Assembly: GCA_035063785.1 (NCBI GenBank)
Contig: JAPSFS010000003.1
Location: 124,001-188,000 of the forward strand
Reading direction: 5' to 3'
From: Comamonas_C sp026954015
GTDB taxonomy: Bacteria > Pseudomonadota > Gammaproteobacteria > Burkholderiales > Burkholderiaceae_C
Length of the DNA: 64,000 nt
Both the position numbers and the translations under genes were made by a program. Shown here piece by piece: positions 16,955 to 24,633 of this stretch. A model generated the notes under the pieces. That model was not told where the DNA came from. It saw only the letters and a program-made list of their open reading frames with translations, and did not search any database. Each line of letters starts with the position of its first letter. Positions within the stretch are counted from its first letter, which is position 1.

Positions 16955-17734
16955 ATGGCCGACGACACCCTGCTCGTCTCGCGTGACGGCGCCATCGTCA
17001 CGCTGCGGTTCAACCGCCCCGAGGCGCTCAACGCGCTCAACGTGCCCATGGCCCACGCCTTCCTGGCGGCGATGCGCGAGATCGCGGCCGATGCGAGCGT
17101 GCGCGCCGTGGTGCTCCAGGGGGCGGGGCGCGCTTTCATCGCGGGCGGCGACTTGGCCACGCTGCGCGCCGACCCGGCGCAGGGCGCGCACGACCTGCTC
17201 ACGCCGCTCAACGAAGCGGTGCTGCTGATGCAGCAAATCGACGCCCCCGTCATCGCGCAGGTGCACGGCGCCTCGGCCGGGGGGGGCCTGTCGCTGATGC
17301 TGATGTGTGATTTCGTGCTCGCGGCCGAGGGCACGAAGTTCAACCTCGCCTACATCAAGCTGGGCACCAATTGCGACGTCGGCGGCTCGTGGTCGCTGCC
17401 GCGCCTGGTGGGCCTGCGCCATGCGCTGGAGATCGCGCTGCTGGGCGAAAACATCGGCTGCGACGAGGCGCTGCGCCTGGGCCTCGTCAACCGCATCGTG
17501 CCCGCCGCCGAACTGGAGCAGGCCACGCGCGCCTTCGCCGAACGCATAGCCAGCGGCCCCACCAAAGCCTACGGCCGCATGCGCCGCCTGATGCGCGCGA
17601 GTTTCGAGACCGACCTGGCCACTGCACTGCAGGCTGAAGCACAATGCTTCAGCGAGTGCGCGCATACCGCCGACCTGCGCGAAGGCCTGGAGGCTTTCTT
17701 TGAGCGCCGCCCGCCACAATTCATCGGCCGCTGA
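16955..17734 (+). CDS. Enoyl-CoA hydratase/isomerase family protein
   Basis: A 259-residue crotonase-fold protein that would hydrate an enoyl-CoA. The oxyanion-hole segments are AFIAGGDLATL near residue 62 and HGASAGGGLSLMLMCDFVLAA near residue 105. Catalytic glutamates of the classical hydratase are not clear: the usual position after the second segment reads KLGTNCDVGGSWSLPRLVG, so one of the pair seems replaced, hinting at an isomerase or a specialised hydratase. AAGGAG lies six bases before the ATG at 16955, which decides that start over the ATG at 16937. Confidence 0.87.
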   Translation: MADDTLLVSRDGAIVTLRFNRPEALNALNVPMAHAFLAAMREIAADASVRAVVLQGAGRAFIAGGDLATLRADPAQGAHDLLTPLNEAVLLMQQIDAPVIAQVHGASAGGGLSLMLMCDFVLAAEGTKFNLAYIKLGTNCDVGGSWSLPRLVGLRHALEIALLGENIGCDEALRLGLVNRIVPAAELEQATRAFAERIASGPTKAYGRMRRLMRASFETDLATALQAEAQCFSECAHTADLREGLEAFFERRPPQFIGR

Positions 17735-17754
17735 TTTTCTACAGGAGCTTTCCC

Positions 17755-18942
17755 ATGTCCCAACGTGAAGTCTTCGTCGTCGGTACCGCCCGCACCGCGG
17801 TCGGCAGTTTTGGCGGCGCACTCAAAGACGTGCCCAACACCCAGCTCGCCACCACCGTGGTCAAGGCCGCGATGCAGCGCGCGGGCATAGACCCCAAGGC
17901 CGTGGGCCACGTGGTCATCGGCAACGTGATCCCCACCGACGTGCGCGACGCCTACCTCTCGCGCGTGGCCGCGATCGACGCGGGCTGCCCCATCGAGACG
18001 CCCGCGTTCAACGTCAACCGCCTGTGCGGCTCGGGCCTGCAGGCCATCGTCTCGGCGGCGCAGGCGATTCAATTGGGCGACTGCGACGTGGCCGTGGGCG
18101 GCGGCTCCGAATCCATGAGCCGCGGGCCGTTTTTCGACACCGCCGCGCGCTGGGGCACGCGCATGGGCGACGCCAAGCTCATCGACTACATGATCGGCAT
18201 CCTGCACGACCCGTGGCAGAAGCTGCACATGGGCGTGACGGCCGAGAACGTTGCCGAGCGCTACAAGATCAGCCGCGAGATGCAGGACCAGCTCGCCGCC
18301 GAAAGCCACCGCCGCGCCGCTGCCGCGCAGGCCGCGGGCTACTTCAAGGAGCAGATCGTCCCCATCGAGATCAAGACGCGCAAGGGCGTGACGCTCTTCG
18401 ACACCGACGAGCACGTGCGCGCCAGCACCACCGTGGAGGCGCTCGCGGGCATGAAGCCGGTGTTCAAGAAAGAGGGCGGCACGGTCACGGCCGGCAACGC
18501 CTCGGGCATCAACGACGGCGCAGGCGCCGTGGTGCTGGTGGGTGGCGACCGGGTGCAGGCGCTGGGCGTCAAGCCCCTGGCGCGCCTCGTCGGCTACGCG
18601 CATGCCGGCGTGGACCCCAACTACATGGGCATAGGCCCGGTGCCGGCCACGCAGATGGTCCTCAAGCGCACCGGCATCAAGCTCGCCGACCTGGACGTGA
18701 TCGAGGCCAACGAAGCCTTCGCCGCGCAGGCCTGCGCCGTCACGCAGGAGCTGGGCATGGACCCCGCCAAGGTCAACCCCAACGGCTCGGGCATCTCGCT
18801 CGGCCACCCCGTGGGCGCCACGGGCGCGATCATCACCACCAAGGCCATCGCCGAGCTGCACCGCACGGGCGGGCGCCATGCGCTCGTGACGATGTGCATC
18901 GGCGGCGGGCAGGGCATCGCGGCGATTTTCGAGCGCGTCTAG
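17755..18942 (+). CDS. bktB: Acetyl-CoA acetyltransferase / beta-ketothiolase, BktB-like
   Basis: A 395-residue thiolase that cleaves 3-ketoacyl-CoA, or condenses acyl-CoA with acetyl-CoA. Active-site cysteine C91 lies in NRLCGSGLQA, the histidine in GISLGHPVGATGA and the second cysteine in MCIGGGQGIAAIFE. The sequence follows Ralstonia eutropha BktB closely from memory (NRLCGSGLQAIVSAAQ, GIGPVPAT, LDVIEANEAFAAQACAV), an enzyme that accepts C4-C10 substrates. AGGAG lies seven bases before the ATG. As the last gene of the operon it would release acetyl-CoA from the imported acid. Confidence 0.88.
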   Translation: MSQREVFVVGTARTAVGSFGGALKDVPNTQLATTVVKAAMQRAGIDPKAVGHVVIGNVIPTDVRDAYLSRVAAIDAGCPIETPAFNVNRLCGSGLQAIVSAAQAIQLGDCDVAVGGGSESMSRGPFFDTAARWGTRMGDAKLIDYMIGILHDPWQKLHMGVTAENVAERYKISREMQDQLAAESHRRAAAAQAAGYFKEQIVPIEIKTRKGVTLFDTDEHVRASTTVEALAGMKPVFKKEGGTVTAGNASGINDGAGAVVLVGGDRVQALGVKPLARLVGYAHAGVDPNYMGIGPVPATQMVLKRTGIKLADLDVIEANEAFAAQACAVTQELGMDPAKVNPNGSGISLGHPVGATGAIITTKAIAELHRTGGRHALVTMCIGGGQGIAAIFERV

Positions 18943-19001
18943 GTGTTCACGGGTGGTTGCGCCATCGCTGTACGGCACCCCCACCCCGGTGCCGCACGAC
19001 G

Positions 19002-19466
19002 ATGAAGCCACCGGCCACGCACGGGCCACTTGGGATGGAGCACGCGGCAACCGCGCTCGCGCCCGAACTGCTGCGGGCCTACCACGCTGCCGAGTACCAC
19101 GTGCACTCCGAGCCGCCGTTCACGCTGCGCATCGGAGCGGCGAACGCCGACCTCCGCGCGTTACACCAGTGGCTGGGTGTCACGTGCAGCGCCTACATCA
19201 CCGCCGTGAACCCGCGCAGCACCCAGCTGGAGCCGGACGCCAATGCCGCGCGCATGCAGGCCTTGGCGCTCGCGGTGGCGGCGCTGAACCTGCACGCCAT
19301 CCCCGGCGCGGCGCGTGACCCCACCGGAGCCTGGCCAGAAGAGCCGAGTCTGCTCGTGCCGGGGCTCGGCCTGCACACAGCGCAAGCACTTGGCGCACGC
19401 TGGGAGCAAAACGCCCTCGTCTGGTGCGACGCCGACGCGGTCGCCCGGCTGATCCTGCTGCGTTGA
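19002..19466 (+). CDS. DUF3293 domain-containing protein
   Basis: A protein of about 154 residues of unknown function. The conserved DUF3293 features are visible: SAYITAVNPRST near residue 65, the ANAARMQAL helix, GAWPEEPSLLVPGLGL, and the C-terminal ARWEQNALVWCDADAVARLIL. No membrane segment or signal is seen. The start is uncertain: ATG 19002 gives the longer form, ATG 19035 (MEHAATAL) the shorter; neither has a clear Shine-Dalgarno sequence. It immediately precedes the origin-like region. Confidence 0.75.
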   Translation: MKPPATHGPLGMEHAATALAPELLRAYHAAEYHVHSEPPFTLRIGAANADLRALHQWLGVTCSAYITAVNPRSTQLEPDANAARMQALALAVAALNLHAIPGAARDPTGAWPEEPSLLVPGLGLHTAQALGARWEQNALVWCDADAVARLILLR

Positions 19467-19777
19467 ATCAAGGCGCTATCCGCACACCCCTCCGAAGTGC
19501 GGGCTGTGGACAAGCTGGGTATGGTCCAAGAACAAACCGGCACTTGTCCACAGGCGGCGCGACCCAGCCGAACTTGTCCCCATCGCGGCACGGCGGCACT
19601 GGCTGCAAACCACCGTGTTGTCGCAACGCGAAGTGCCTGTCGATTCAGGGAAAAACCGGGTTTTCCACACAAACCGGGGAGCCTTGCTACTACTACCATG
19701 TTTCAATACCTCTTTCTGAAGACATAGCAAGCAGCCCAAGGCAAACGAGCACCCATGCCCGGACGCAGGCCGCGCGT
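19467..19777. other. Origin-like region (candidate oriC) with DnaA boxes, DnaA-trio and AT-rich segment
   Basis: A 311-base non-coding stretch. DnaA-box-like 9-mers occur at 19505-19513 (TGTGGACAA), 19544-19552 (TTGTCCACA), 19574-19582 (TTGTCCCCA) and 19661-19669 (TTTTCCACA); three have one mismatch to TTATCCACA, the third has two. The last box is followed by a GC-rich spacer, then TACTACTAC (19688-19696) and an AT-richer segment to about 19735. Box, GC-rich spacer, trio and unwinding segment in this order is the basal unwinding layout known from Bacillus subtilis oriC. The mnmG-rsmG-parA-parB cluster with parS sites is 9-13 kb away. dnaA itself is not in the window. Confidence 0.6.
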
Positions 19778-21031
19778 TCAGCGCAGCATCGCGTAGCCCA
19801 CGAGCACCGCCGCAATCAGCCCGACCACGTCGGCCAGCAGTGCGCACGCCAGCGCGTGGCGTGTGTGCTTCACGCCCACGCTGCCGAAGTACACCGCAAG
19901 CACGTAGAACGTGGTTTCGGTCGATCCCTGGATGATGCTGGCCAGGCGCCCGACGAAGGAATCCACGCCGTAGGTTTGCAGCACGTCGATCATCAGTCCG
20001 CGTGCGCCGGCGCCCGAGAGAATTTTCATGAGGCCCACGGGCAGCGCTGGCAGGAAGGCGGTATCGAGCCCGAGCGCTGCCACGCCCGCGCCCAGCGCGG
20101 CAAGGATCGCATCCATGCCGCCCGCGGCGCGAAATGCGCCGATGGCGACCAGGATGGCGACGAGGTAGGGCACGATCTGCACCGCCACGTCGAAACCCTG
20201 GTGCGCCCCGTCGATGAACGCCTCGTAGACGTTGATGCGCCGCCACACGCCCGCCAGCAGGAACAGCGCGACGATGGCCAGGATCACCGCAGCACCCGTG
20301 GTGCCCGCGATGCGCGCGGCCTGCTCGGCGGGCAGGCGCGCCAGCAGCGCCACGCTGCCCAGTAGTACGCCCGCGACCGCCAGCACCGGCAGCAGCAGGC
20401 GGGTGCGCCACAGTGGCAGGCGCTGCGCCACGGCCACCGCGAGCACGCCCGCAAGCAGCCCGATGAAGGTGACGATGAGCGTGGGCAAAAAGATGTCGGC
20501 CGCGTTGAAGCCACTGGTCAGGCCCTGCTGCAACGCCACGCTCTGGCGGATGGCGATGACCGAGGTGGGGATCAGCGTGAGCCCGGCGGTGTTCATCACG
20601 ACGAACATGATCTGCGCGTTGCTGGCGCTGCCCGGCGCCTCGCGGTTGAGCGTCTGCAGTTCCTGCATGGCGGTGAGGCCCAGCGGCGTCGCGGCGTTGT
20701 CCAGGCCCAGCAGGTTGGCCGAGATGTTGAGCGTCATCGCGCCCTGCGCGGGGTGGCCGGTGGGCACTTCCGGGAACAATCGTTTGAGCAGTGGCTGCGC
20801 CCCGCGCGCGAGCAGTTCGACCATGCCCGCCTTTTCACCCACGCGCATCAGGCCCAGCCACAGCGCCATGATGCCCGCGAGGCCGAGCGCGATCTCGAAG
20901 CCCGAGCGCGCGCCGTCGAACATCGCGGTGAGCAGGCTCTGGAAGATCTCCGCATCGCCCAGCCACCAGCGCACGCAGGCGGTGGCGAATGCGATGAGGA
21001 AGAACCCGACCCAGACCGCGTTGAGCGCCAT
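19778..21031 (-). CDS. SpmA-SpmB-like membrane protein (fused nucleoside-recognition/Gate domains)
   Basis: A 417-residue inner-membrane protein with about ten hydrophobic segments. The N-terminal half resembles spore maturation protein A (ALGLAGIMALWLGLMRVGEKAG, then ISANLLGLDNAATPLGL), the C-terminal half spore maturation protein B (INVYEAFIDGAHQGFDVAVQ, then LASIIQGSTETTFYV). Non-sporulating proteobacteria carry this fused form; the Gate domains suggest transport, but the substrate is unknown. The ATG at 21031 begins at the first helix; the open frame upstream is a shadow of rdgC. It lies 13 bases downstream of rdgC on the same strand. Confidence 0.85.
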   Translation of the reverse strand: MALNAVWVGFFLIAFATACVRWWLGDAEIFQSLLTAMFDGARSGFEIALGLAGIMALWLGLMRVGEKAGMVELLARGAQPLLKRLFPEVPTGHPAQGAMTLNISANLLGLDNAATPLGLTAMQELQTLNREAPGSASNAQIMFVVMNTAGLTLIPTSVIAIRQSVALQQGLTSGFNAADIFLPTLIVTFIGLLAGVLAVAVAQRLPLWRTRLLLPVLAVAGVLLGSVALLARLPAEQAARIAGTTGAAVILAIVALFLLAGVWRRINVYEAFIDGAHQGFDVAVQIVPYLVAILVAIGAFRAAGGMDAILAALGAGVAALGLDTAFLPALPVGLMKILSGAGARGLMIDVLQTYGVDSFVGRLASIIQGSTETTFYVLAVYFGSVGVKHTRHALACALLADVVGLIAAVLVGYAMLR

Positions 21032-21044
21032 GGGGCGGGCCGGT

Positions 21045-21938
21045 TCAGGCGGCGGGCCGCTCGCCGCCAAGCGCGGCGATGAGGTCGGGCAGCAGCCGCG
21101 CAAGCTCCCCGGTGACGAGCGCCACGTCGGCGTCGAAATCGTCGTCACCGCGCTGGCGTTCCTGCTGCCCGGTCTCCAGCAGCGCCACGCGGCGCAGTTG
21201 CAGCCCTTCGGTGAGGACGAAGCCCACACGGCCCTGCCAGGTCAACGCCAGGCGCGTGGGCAGCTTGCCCACACGGATGTGCTCGGGCACTTCGGCAATA
21301 TCGAGCGGGTGACGGGCGTAGCGCACCACGGCCTTGCTGGCGTCCGCGGCCTTGAGCTCGCATTCGTGGTCGATGGAAAAGCCCGCCGGCGGCTCCTGCG
21401 CCAGCAGCCACGCGGCCATCGCGGCCTGCGGGCTGGTCTGCGTGTCCAGCAGCGCCAGCGCCAGGCCAGGCACCTGCTTCGTGAGCTGGGTGGTGATCGC
21501 GTCGGCGCGGGTCTGGTTGCTGGTGCCGATGGCCAGCAGCCGCGCACGCGGGTCCAGCCACACGTCCACGCTGGAGCGCTGGGTGAAGGCCTGTGGCAGC
21601 AGATCGAGGCGCGCTTCGTCCTTGAGGTCGCGCCGCTCCCTGCGCCCTGGTGTGCGACCGCTTTCCTGCGTGATGCGCTGCACGCTTTCCTCGACGCGGC
21701 GGGCCACCACGGCCGCAGGCAGCACGCGCTTTTCCTGCTGGTGGCAGGCGATCCAGTGCCCGCCGATACTTTCCACAAGTGCACCATGCGCCTGCCCGCG
21801 CGGCGCGCTCCAGCCGCCGGAGATCTCCTGCGTGGCGCTGCATTCGGTGAAGGGGTCGGCCGCGAGTGCGCTTTCCAGCGCGGAAAGATCGGGTTGCCAG
21901 TGCGCGGCGATGCGGTAGACGATAAGGTTCTTGAGCAC
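21045..21938 (-). CDS. rdgC: RdgC, recombination-associated DNA-binding protein
   Basis: RdgC forms a ring-shaped dimer around DNA and restrains RecA. The 297-residue product matches the family: MLKNLIVYRIAAHW at the N-terminus, FTECSATQEISGGWSAPRG, the block KRVLPAAVVARRVEE, and the middle region SVDVWLDPRARLLAIGTSN. The length is the usual 300. The start is GTG at 21938, placed at the tail of a dispersed repeat. Its position two kilobases from the origin-like region may be meaningful, as RdgC acts at replication forks. Confidence 0.93.
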   Translation of the reverse strand: MLKNLIVYRIAAHWQPDLSALESALAADPFTECSATQEISGGWSAPRGQAHGALVESIGGHWIACHQQEKRVLPAAVVARRVEESVQRITQESGRTPGRRERRDLKDEARLDLLPQAFTQRSSVDVWLDPRARLLAIGTSNQTRADAITTQLTKQVPGLALALLDTQTSPQAAMAAWLLAQEPPAGFSIDHECELKAADASKAVVRYARHPLDIAEVPEHIRVGKLPTRLALTWQGRVGFVLTEGLQLRRVALLETGQQERQRGDDDFDADVALVTGELARLLPDLIAALGGERPAA

Positions 21939-21942
21939 AATA

Positions 21943-21994
21943 AAAGAGTAGCTGCTGGCGCTTGCCTGACAAGCGCCAGCGCCTGATTTTCAGG
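21943..21994 (-). repeat. Dispersed hairpin repeat upstream of rdgC
   Basis: On the minus strand GCTGGCGCTTG and CAAGCGCCAGC form a perfect 11-bp stem with a five-base loop, preceded by AATCAGGC and followed by AGCTACTCTTTTATT, which ends at the rdgC GTG start. This is the strongest hairpin of the family in the window. Confidence 0.7.
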
Positions 21995-22038
21995 GAAAAA
22001 TGCGGTGCACCGCCATCGTGCGGGAACACAACATTGCC

Positions 22039-22056
22039 GCAACTTTACACAGTTGC
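22039..22056. promoter_or_regulatory. Palindrome upstream of the Spy/CpxP-like gene
   Basis: GCAACT-N6-AGTTGC is a perfect 6-bp inverted repeat in the leader region of the LTXXQ gene, a possible regulator site. The binding protein is unknown. Confidence 0.35.
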
Positions 22057-22132
22057 AGCACGCGCACACGGGGGCGATACATCGCGGCCGCAGACTGCAC
22101 CCATCGACAACCTCCCTGGAAAGGAACGCACC

Positions 22133-22669
22133 ATGATGAATGCCAAGACCTCCTTCGTTGCTGCGGCCGTCGCTGCCCTGCTCGCGCTGGGCAGCGTAGG
22201 CGCCATCGCAGCGCCCGCGGCGGACGGAACCAATGCTGCCCAGACCGCGCAGCGCGAGCAGGGCAGGCACATGCGTGCCGAGCGCTGGCAGCAAAAGCGT
22301 GCCGAGTACACCGCCGCGCTGAAAGCCGGGCTGCAGCTGACCGACGCGCAACAACCGGCGTGGGACGCGTTCCAGCAGGCAATGCAGCCCACGCCGCACG
22401 CGCGGCTCGACCGCGAAGGGCTGGCCAAACTCACCACGCCCGAACGCATCGACCGCATGCGCGCGCTGCGTGCACAGCGCGACGCCGAGGCCGACCGGCG
22501 TGGCGATGCGGTGAAAACCTTCTACGCCGCGCTCACGCCCGAGCAGCAGAAGGTGTTCGACGCGCAGCGCATGGGGAGTGATCACCGCGGGTTCCGCCAC
22601 GGCCACAAGGGCCACGCGGGCCAGCGCATGCACCACGGACCAGCCATGGGTGGCCCGTCGGCAGGCTGA
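22133..22669 (+). CDS. Spy/CpxP family (LTXXQ motif) periplasmic protein
   Basis: A 178-residue exported protein with a signal peptide (MMNAKTSFVAAAVAALLALGS, likely cut after AIAAPAA). Two LTXXQ motifs are visible: LQLTDAQQ near residue 65 and LTPEQQ near residue 140. The helical, charged body is typical of Spy/CpxP, which act as ATP-free chaperones or envelope-stress sensors. The C-terminal tail is rich in His, Gly and Met (HRGFRHGHKGHAGQRMHHG), which could bind metal ions. AAGGA lies seven bases before the ATG at 22133; a second ATG follows directly. Confidence 0.83.
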   Translation: MMNAKTSFVAAAVAALLALGSVGAIAAPAADGTNAAQTAQREQGRHMRAERWQQKRAEYTAALKAGLQLTDAQQPAWDAFQQAMQPTPHARLDREGLAKLTTPERIDRMRALRAQRDAEADRRGDAVKTFYAALTPEQQKVFDAQRMGSDHRGFRHGHKGHAGQRMHHGPAMGGPSAG

Positions 22670-22704
22670 TGCCCCGACGCCTGCACGACGTGGCGCTGGC
22701 CTAT

Positions 22705-22736
22705 AGACTTTCATGCCTTTGATGGCATGAAAGTCT
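22705..22736 (+). promoter_or_regulatory. Perfect 13-bp stem-loop in front of the PagL-like gene
   Basis: AGACTTTCATGCC, a six-base loop and GGCATGAAAGTCT form a perfect hairpin ending eight bases before the GTG start. There is no U-run, so it is more likely an RNA or protein regulatory site, or a terminator of the upstream gene without U-tract. Confidence 0.5.
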
Positions 22737-22744
22737 GATTCCAA

Positions 22745-23287
22745 GTGCATTTATCACGCCTGCATGCGTTTTGCGCGTTGACCGCGCTCTCGTGCACCGT
22801 GGCGGCGCAGCAAGCGCCGGCCACGGTGTCCCTGTATGCGCAAGGTGGCTGGGCCGAGAGCCACACGCATACCCTGACACTGGGTGCGGCCCTGCCGTGG
22901 TCATGGCACAAGCCGTTGGGCAGTGGCGTGCTGAGCGGCTACTGGGATGTGTATCTGAGCCACTGGCGCTACGACGGTGCCGGCCGCAGCCGGCTGCTGC
23001 TGCTCGGACTCACGCCCACGCTGCGCTGGACGCCCCATGGCGGTAGCTCGCCCTGGTTTGCCGAGGCTGGCATAGGCGCGACGCTGACCAACCACCTGTA
23101 CCGCACCGTGGACGAGGAGTTCAGCACCGCGTTCAATTTTGCTTCCCACCTTGGTGTGGGACTGCGCTGGGGTGCGCAGCGCAGGCACGAAGTGGTGCTG
23201 CGCCTGCAGCACGTCTCCAACGCGGCGATCAAGCACCCCAACCCGGGGCAGAACTTCGTGCAGCTGCGCTACGCGGTGCAGCTATAG
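22745..23287 (+). CDS. pagL: PagL-like lipid A 3-O-deacylase (acyloxyacyl hydrolase family)
   Basis: A 180-residue outer-membrane beta-barrel protein with a signal peptide (LHAFCALTALSCTVAAQ). PagL removes the 3-O-linked acyl chain of lipid A. The catalytic His-x-Ser stands in LQHVSNAAIKHPNPGQNF near the C-terminus, and the last residue pattern (RYAVQL) is that of a barrel strand. By position, the catalytic glutamate of Pseudomonas PagL (14 residues after the His, from memory) is an asparagine here, so activity may differ. The start is GTG at 22745, the only in-frame start that keeps the signal peptide. Confidence 0.78.
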   Translation: MHLSRLHAFCALTALSCTVAAQQAPATVSLYAQGGWAESHTHTLTLGAALPWSWHKPLGSGVLSGYWDVYLSHWRYDGAGRSRLLLLGLTPTLRWTPHGGSSPWFAEAGIGATLTNHLYRTVDEEFSTAFNFASHLGVGLRWGAQRRHEVVLRLQHVSNAAIKHPNPGQNFVQLRYAVQL

Positions 23288-23297
23288 GCCGGGGGGC

Positions 23298-23780
23298 TCA
23301 GGGCCTGCGAAAGTGCGTGCTCTGGCGTGACCAGTACGGGCCGTCCAGCCGGTCCAGGCGCACCGTGCCGCCCGACGACGGCGCGTGCACGAAACGCCCC
23401 TGGCCAACGTAGATGCCGGCATGTGTCGGGCGTGAGCGGCCGAACAGCACGAGGTCGCCGGTGCGCAGATCGGCTTCGGTGACGGCGTTGCCGAAATGGT
23501 CGAGTTGCGCCACGGTGCGCGGCGGCGCCACGCCGGTTGCGCTGCGGTACACGTAGCCGATGAGGCCGCTGCAATCGAAACCGCCCTCAGGTGTGTTGCC
23601 GCCCCACCGGTACGGCGTGCCCACGAGGCCGAGCGCGTGGATCGCGATGTCGCTCGCCTGCTCACTGGTGAGCGCGGGCGGTGCCGGCCGGATGGGTGCG
23701 GGTGGTGTGGTATTGCATGCCGCGAGCAGGAGCGCGGCTGCCAGCAGCCCTGTGCGCGGTAAACAGTGCCATGTTTGCAT
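23298..23780 (-). CDS. NlpC/P60 family lipoprotein peptidase
   Basis: A 160-residue lipoprotein that probably cleaves peptidoglycan stem peptides (gamma-D-Glu to diamino acid bond). The lipobox LLLAAC places the lipidated cysteine at residue 22. The NlpC/P60 domain has the catalytic cysteine in GGFDCSGLIGYVY, the histidine in THAGIYVG and a third polar residue in FVHAPSS. The ATG at 23780 gives a normal signal peptide; an upstream GTG would add nine residues. It is convergent with the PagL-like gene, ten bases away. Confidence 0.88.
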   Translation of the reverse strand: MQTWHCLPRTGLLAAALLLAACNTTPPAPIRPAPPALTSEQASDIAIHALGLVGTPYRWGGNTPEGGFDCSGLIGYVYRSATGVAPPRTVAQLDHFGNAVTEADLRTGDLVLFGRSRPTHAGIYVGQGRFVHAPSSGGTVRLDRLDGPYWSRQSTHFRRP

Positions 23781-23809
23781 GCGGCAAGCGTAGCAGCAAC
23801 CGCGCACAC

Positions 23810-24592
23810 TCAGCCGTCCACGCGGCGGCTCCAGTCTTCGACCGTGCCGGCTTCAAGCCGCTGCTGCACGAGTTTCTGCCACGATGCGGGCAGCCTGAGC
23901 CGGGCGAGTTCGCGCAGCAGATCCGGGTCGAGCATGTGCTGCCGGTAGAGCACCGCGATCACGCGCGCGAGCGGCCAAGCGGGATGCGGTCGCTCGACGA
24001 GCCAGAGCGCGTCGCCCGCCTGCACCTGGCCGGGTTCGAGCACCCGGTAATACCAGCCGGTGTAGCCGGTGCGCTGCACGCGCAGCGCCATGTCGGCGAT
24101 GCCGAAGCGCGTGTTGAGCTTCCAGCAGGGCTGGCGGCTTTGCGAAACTTCCAGCAACGCGCTGCCGGCACGTACGCGGTCGCCCCAGCAGAGGTCGGCT
24201 TCGGTGACGCCGATGGTGGAGAAGTTTTCGCCAAACGCGCCCGGCGCCTCGAGCACCGGCAGCGGCCCGAGCTGCTCGCGCCAGGCGCGGTAGTGTTCGT
24301 GCGCATAGTGGTGCACCGCCTTGTCCGGGCCACCGTGCACGCGCAGGTCACCCTGTTCATCGCCTTCGAGCCCGCGCGGCCCGATGTGCACCGGCCCGGT
24401 GATGGGCTGTTTGGCGATGCCGCTCATGCCGCCGGGCCGGCCATCGAGGTGCGCGTACGGCGTGGCCGGGGCACGCAGCACGGTGCAGATACGTGCCAGC
24501 GGCTGCGCATCGGCAGGTATGGTGGGGAAAATCGTGGCCACGAGGCAGATTGTCAACGTGTGCCGCGCCACCTTGCTCACGCACACGCGCAT
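23810..24592 (-). CDS. MOSC domain protein, YiiM-like
   Basis: A protein of up to 260 residues with a MOSC beta-barrel, the domain shared with molybdenum-cofactor sulfurases. YiiM-type landmarks are GLEGDEQGDLRVHGGPDKAVHHY, AFGENFSTIGVTEADLCWGD, VSQSRQPCWKLNTRFG (with the conserved cysteine), and the 3-alpha region at the C-terminus ending VEDWSRRV. YiiM reduces N-hydroxylated compounds such as 6-hydroxylaminopurine in E. coli. The first 30 residues do not fit the family, so the real start is probably further in; no better ATG exists before the domain. Confidence 0.82.
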   Translation of the reverse strand: MRVCVSKVARHTLTICLVATIFPTIPADAQPLARICTVLRAPATPYAHLDGRPGGMSGIAKQPITGPVHIGPRGLEGDEQGDLRVHGGPDKAVHHYAHEHYRAWREQLGPLPVLEAPGAFGENFSTIGVTEADLCWGDRVRAGSALLEVSQSRQPCWKLNTRFGIADMALRVQRTGYTGWYYRVLEPGQVQAGDALWLVERPHPAWPLARVIAVLYRQHMLDPDLLRELARLRLPASWQKLVQQRLEAGTVEDWSRRVDG

Positions 24593-24633
24593 GCCACAAT
24601 CGCGCGCTTGTCTTTCGCAGGTTTACTTCGCCC

